Of a DNA stretch of 64,000 bases, positions 62,507 to 64,000 are shown piece after piece. Numbering within the stretch: position 1 is the first letter of the stretch; each line of letters opens with the position of its first letter. Below the pieces are notes generated by a model. It did no database searches and was not told the origin of the DNA. It worked only from the letters and a program-made list of their open reading frames with translations. Source of the stretch: Devosia sp. YR412 (lineage in GTDB: Bacteria; Pseudomonadota; Alphaproteobacteria; Rhizobiales; Devosiaceae); contig NZ_FOFL01000002.1 in the NCBI RefSeq assembly GCF_900110945.1, positions 682,001 through 746,000 of the forward strand. Reading direction: 5' to 3'. The position numbers and the translations under genes are program-made.

Positions 62507-63456
62507 GTCGTTGCCCCTTCACGAGCTCGCGGATCGACAGCGCCATAGACCAGGTCGACCGCGATGTTGACGGCAACGAAGACAAAGGCGGCGAGTGGGA
62601 TCACGACCTGGACCACAGGGTAGTCGCGGGCGACGATGGAATCGATCATCAGGCGGCCAATGCCTGGCCAGCGGAACAACGTTTCGACGACAACCGCCCC
62701 GGCGAGGAGGTCGCCCAGACGGAGGCCGATGACCGTGATCAAAGGAATAACGGCGTTCTTGAACGCATGCACCCAGACCACGGTACCGCGGCGGAGGCCC
62801 TTGGCCCTTGCAGTCACGACGTACTCGCTCGCCATGACGCGGCCCATCTCTGTCCGCGTGACGCGCAGCAGCACGGCGGCGAAAGTCAGCGACAGCGCAA
62901 GACCGGGCAGGATGACGGATTGAGGGAGCTCGCTGCCGCCAGTTGGCAGGATGCGCAGATTCAAGGCGAAGAAGACGATCAGCAGGATGCCCGAGAAGAA
63001 TGCTGGGATGGAGGACAGAACGCTTGCCACCAGAAGCACAGCCTTGTCGAGGATGCTGTCCTTCCACAAGGCCGCCAGAACGCCGAGCGGAACGGCGATG
63101 AGAATGGAGAACGACAACGCCACCACCGCGAGCCAGGCCGTCGCCGGTAGACGCGACATAACGAGGCCGAAAGCGGGTGTTCCGGGAAGGCCCGCGACGC
63201 GCTGATACTGGTAGGAGTCTCCGGCATTGCCCTGCAGGAGGTTGCTCACATAGATGAAGAACTGGGTCGGGATCGGCTGATCCAATCCCCACAGCTTCCT
63301 CAGAGCCGCCAATTGCTCGGGCGTGGCATCGGCCAGCAGCAGCATCGACGCCGGGTCCGAGGGAACCAGACGGATGATAACGAAGACCAGAGCCAACGTT
63401 GCGAAGATGGTGCAGAGACCTAGTAGGACTCGGCGCGCGAGAAGTTGAAACGGCAA
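62503..63456 (-). CDS. dppB: Dipeptide ABC transporter permease (DppB-like)
   Basis: The 317-residue permease has helix 1 as LLGLCTIFATLALVFVIIRL, then PSDPASMLLLADATPEQLAA and the coupling loop YVVTARAKGLRRGTVVWVHA. TTG 63456 is chosen because AGGAGA lies just upstream; GTG 63492 is an alternative inside the stem-loop. Its stop overlaps dppC. Confidence 0.92.
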   Translation of the reverse strand: MPFQLLARRVLLGLCTIFATLALVFVIIRLVPSDPASMLLLADATPEQLAALRKLWGLDQPIPTQFFIYVSNLLQGNAGDSYQYQRVAGLPGTPAFGLVMSRLPATAWLAVVALSFSILIAVPLGVLAALWKDSILDKAVLLVASVLSSIPAFFSGILLIVFFALNLRILPTGGSELPQSVILPGLALSLTFAAVLLRVTRTEMGRVMASEYVVTARAKGLRRGTVVWVHAFKNAVIPLITVIGLRLGDLLAGAVVVETLFRWPGIGRLMIDSIVARDYPVVQVVIPLAAFVFVAVNIAVDLVYGAVDPRAREGATT

Positions 63457-63482
63457 GGCCGTTCTCCTGTACCTATGGGGGA

Positions 63483-63503
63483 GCCGGCGCACAGGGCGCC
63501 GGC
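63483..63503 (-). other. Stem-loop between dppA and dppB
   Basis: GCCGGCGC (63483-63490) and GCGCCGGC (63496-63503) form an 8-bp stem with a 5-base loop, 12 bases after the dppA stop. There is no T-run. It resembles stabilising stem-loops after binding-protein genes. Confidence 0.55.
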
Positions 63504-63514
63504 CTTTGCTTGGC

Positions 63515-64000
63515 TTAGACGAGCTTGGCGTGGCGCATCAGCGTCCAGTTGTTCGGGATCAGCTCGACGCCTTCCAGTTCCTTGACGCTGGCGTGCATCA
63601 ACGGGCTCTCGAAGCTCCACAGCCATGGCACCAATTCCCACCAGGCTTTCATGGCCTGCGCCATCAGCTCTTCGCGCTCCGGCGTGTCTCCGGCCTCGTT
63701 GGCCTGTGCCAGTAGGGTGTCTGCAGCTTCGGATTCGAAGCCCATGTTCCGCTTGGCAGTGTTGTAGAAGTAGACCGCCTCGCCTGTCGCACCCGTGGTG
63801 CCATCGGTGCGGATGTCCCAAGTATCGGTGTCGGCCCGCTCGTTCATCTGGCCCTGGTCGAGTTCCTCGTAGTTCAGAGTGACGCCGATCTCGGCGAAAT
63901 CCGCCTGCAGCGTCTCGACGATCGAAGTCAGGTTGGTGAAGCTGGCCGGCTGAGCGATCAGGGTGAGGGTAAAGCCATCGGGATAGCCCGCCTCCGCCAG
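63515..64000 (-). CDS. dppA: Peptide ABC transporter substrate-binding protein, C-terminal part
   Basis: The reading frame is open to the window edge, giving the last 161 residues of an SBP_bac_5 family protein: AEAGYPDGFTLTLIAQPASF, IVETLQADFAEIGVTLNYEE and the closing VELIPNNWTLMRHAKLV. The N-terminus and signal peptide are outside. It heads the dpp-like operon. The ligand (di/oligopeptide or other) cannot be told from this part. Confidence 0.88.
   Translation of the reverse strand: MAEAGYPDGFTLTLIAQPASFTNLTSIVETLQADFAEIGVTLNYEELDQGQMNERADTDTWDIRTDGTTGATGEAVYFYNTAKRNMGFESEAADTLLAQANEAGDTPEREELMAQAMKAWWELVPWLWSFESPLMHASVKELEGVELIPNNWTLMRHAKLV

Noticed and set aside
1..64000. CRISPR arrays, rRNA and tRNA genes
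   Set aside because: No regularly spaced repeats, rRNA signatures or cloverleaf-like sequences were recognised on either strand by eye.

Overview
The window is G+C-rich DNA with tightly packed, often ATGA-overlapping genes. Gene content (a fused iolC-DUF2090 kinase, NasS/NasT nitrogen control, an IRO-box-like iron site, an FrcABC-type sugar ABC system) suggests an alphaproteobacterium of the Hyphomicrobiales (Rhizobiales), possibly near Devosia. The taxon is inferred from content only.

Layout. (1) 2-1801: the end of a membrane hybrid histidine kinase whose C-terminal Hpt domain breaks off. Decayed DNA follows, with a DHFR-like pseudogene (2000-2684), then a manganese catalase (3415-4347). 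(2) 4733-15680: a chemosensory operon made of a soluble receptor with two signalling tips, a three-domain CheW, CheB, CheR, CheA, a mini-STAS protein, CheY, a CheC phosphatase and a PAS hybrid kinase. No flagellar gene is visible. (3) 15.7-18.6 kb: a decaying island with a small tyrosine recombinase, a frameshifted free-methionine-sulfoxide reductase and an N-terminally truncated M24 peptidase. (4) 18614-25911 (minus): nasT, nasS, nirB, nirD, an FNT channel and cysG, i.e. nitrite assimilation. The nirB leader carries a sigma-54 promoter and a two-hairpin ANTAR antiterminator overlapping a terminator. (5) 26.0-28.75 kb: an accessory segment (HIT protein, DUF4238 protein, an unknown protein, an HU fragment) dotted with a ~53-bp dispersed repeat. 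(6) 28955-42457: an inositol-type catabolic and ABC-transport operon with a divergent LacI regulator; iolB has an internal deletion and the neighbouring tautomerase has a premature stop. (7) 42.7-49.9 kb: small regulator/enzyme pairs (WYL/VOC, HxlR/EthD, LysR/NmrA), an aldo-keto reductase, an NTF2-like protein and a cupin. (8) 50146-55496: a ferric-siderophore ABC operon with a terminator and a divergent MFS exporter with an IRO-like box. (9) 55493-57912: a GntR regulator with two winged helices and a LysE/Lrp pair. (10) 58024-64000 (minus): a dpp-type peptide ABC operon, a hydrolase lacking its nucleophile serine, and a SIS-only RpiR-like protein.

The window mixes well-ordered operons with unusually many broken genes (truncated kinase, DHFR, fRMsr, M24, iolB, tautomerase, HU). 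The dispersed repeat is confined to the first 29 kb, mostly beside the broken genes.
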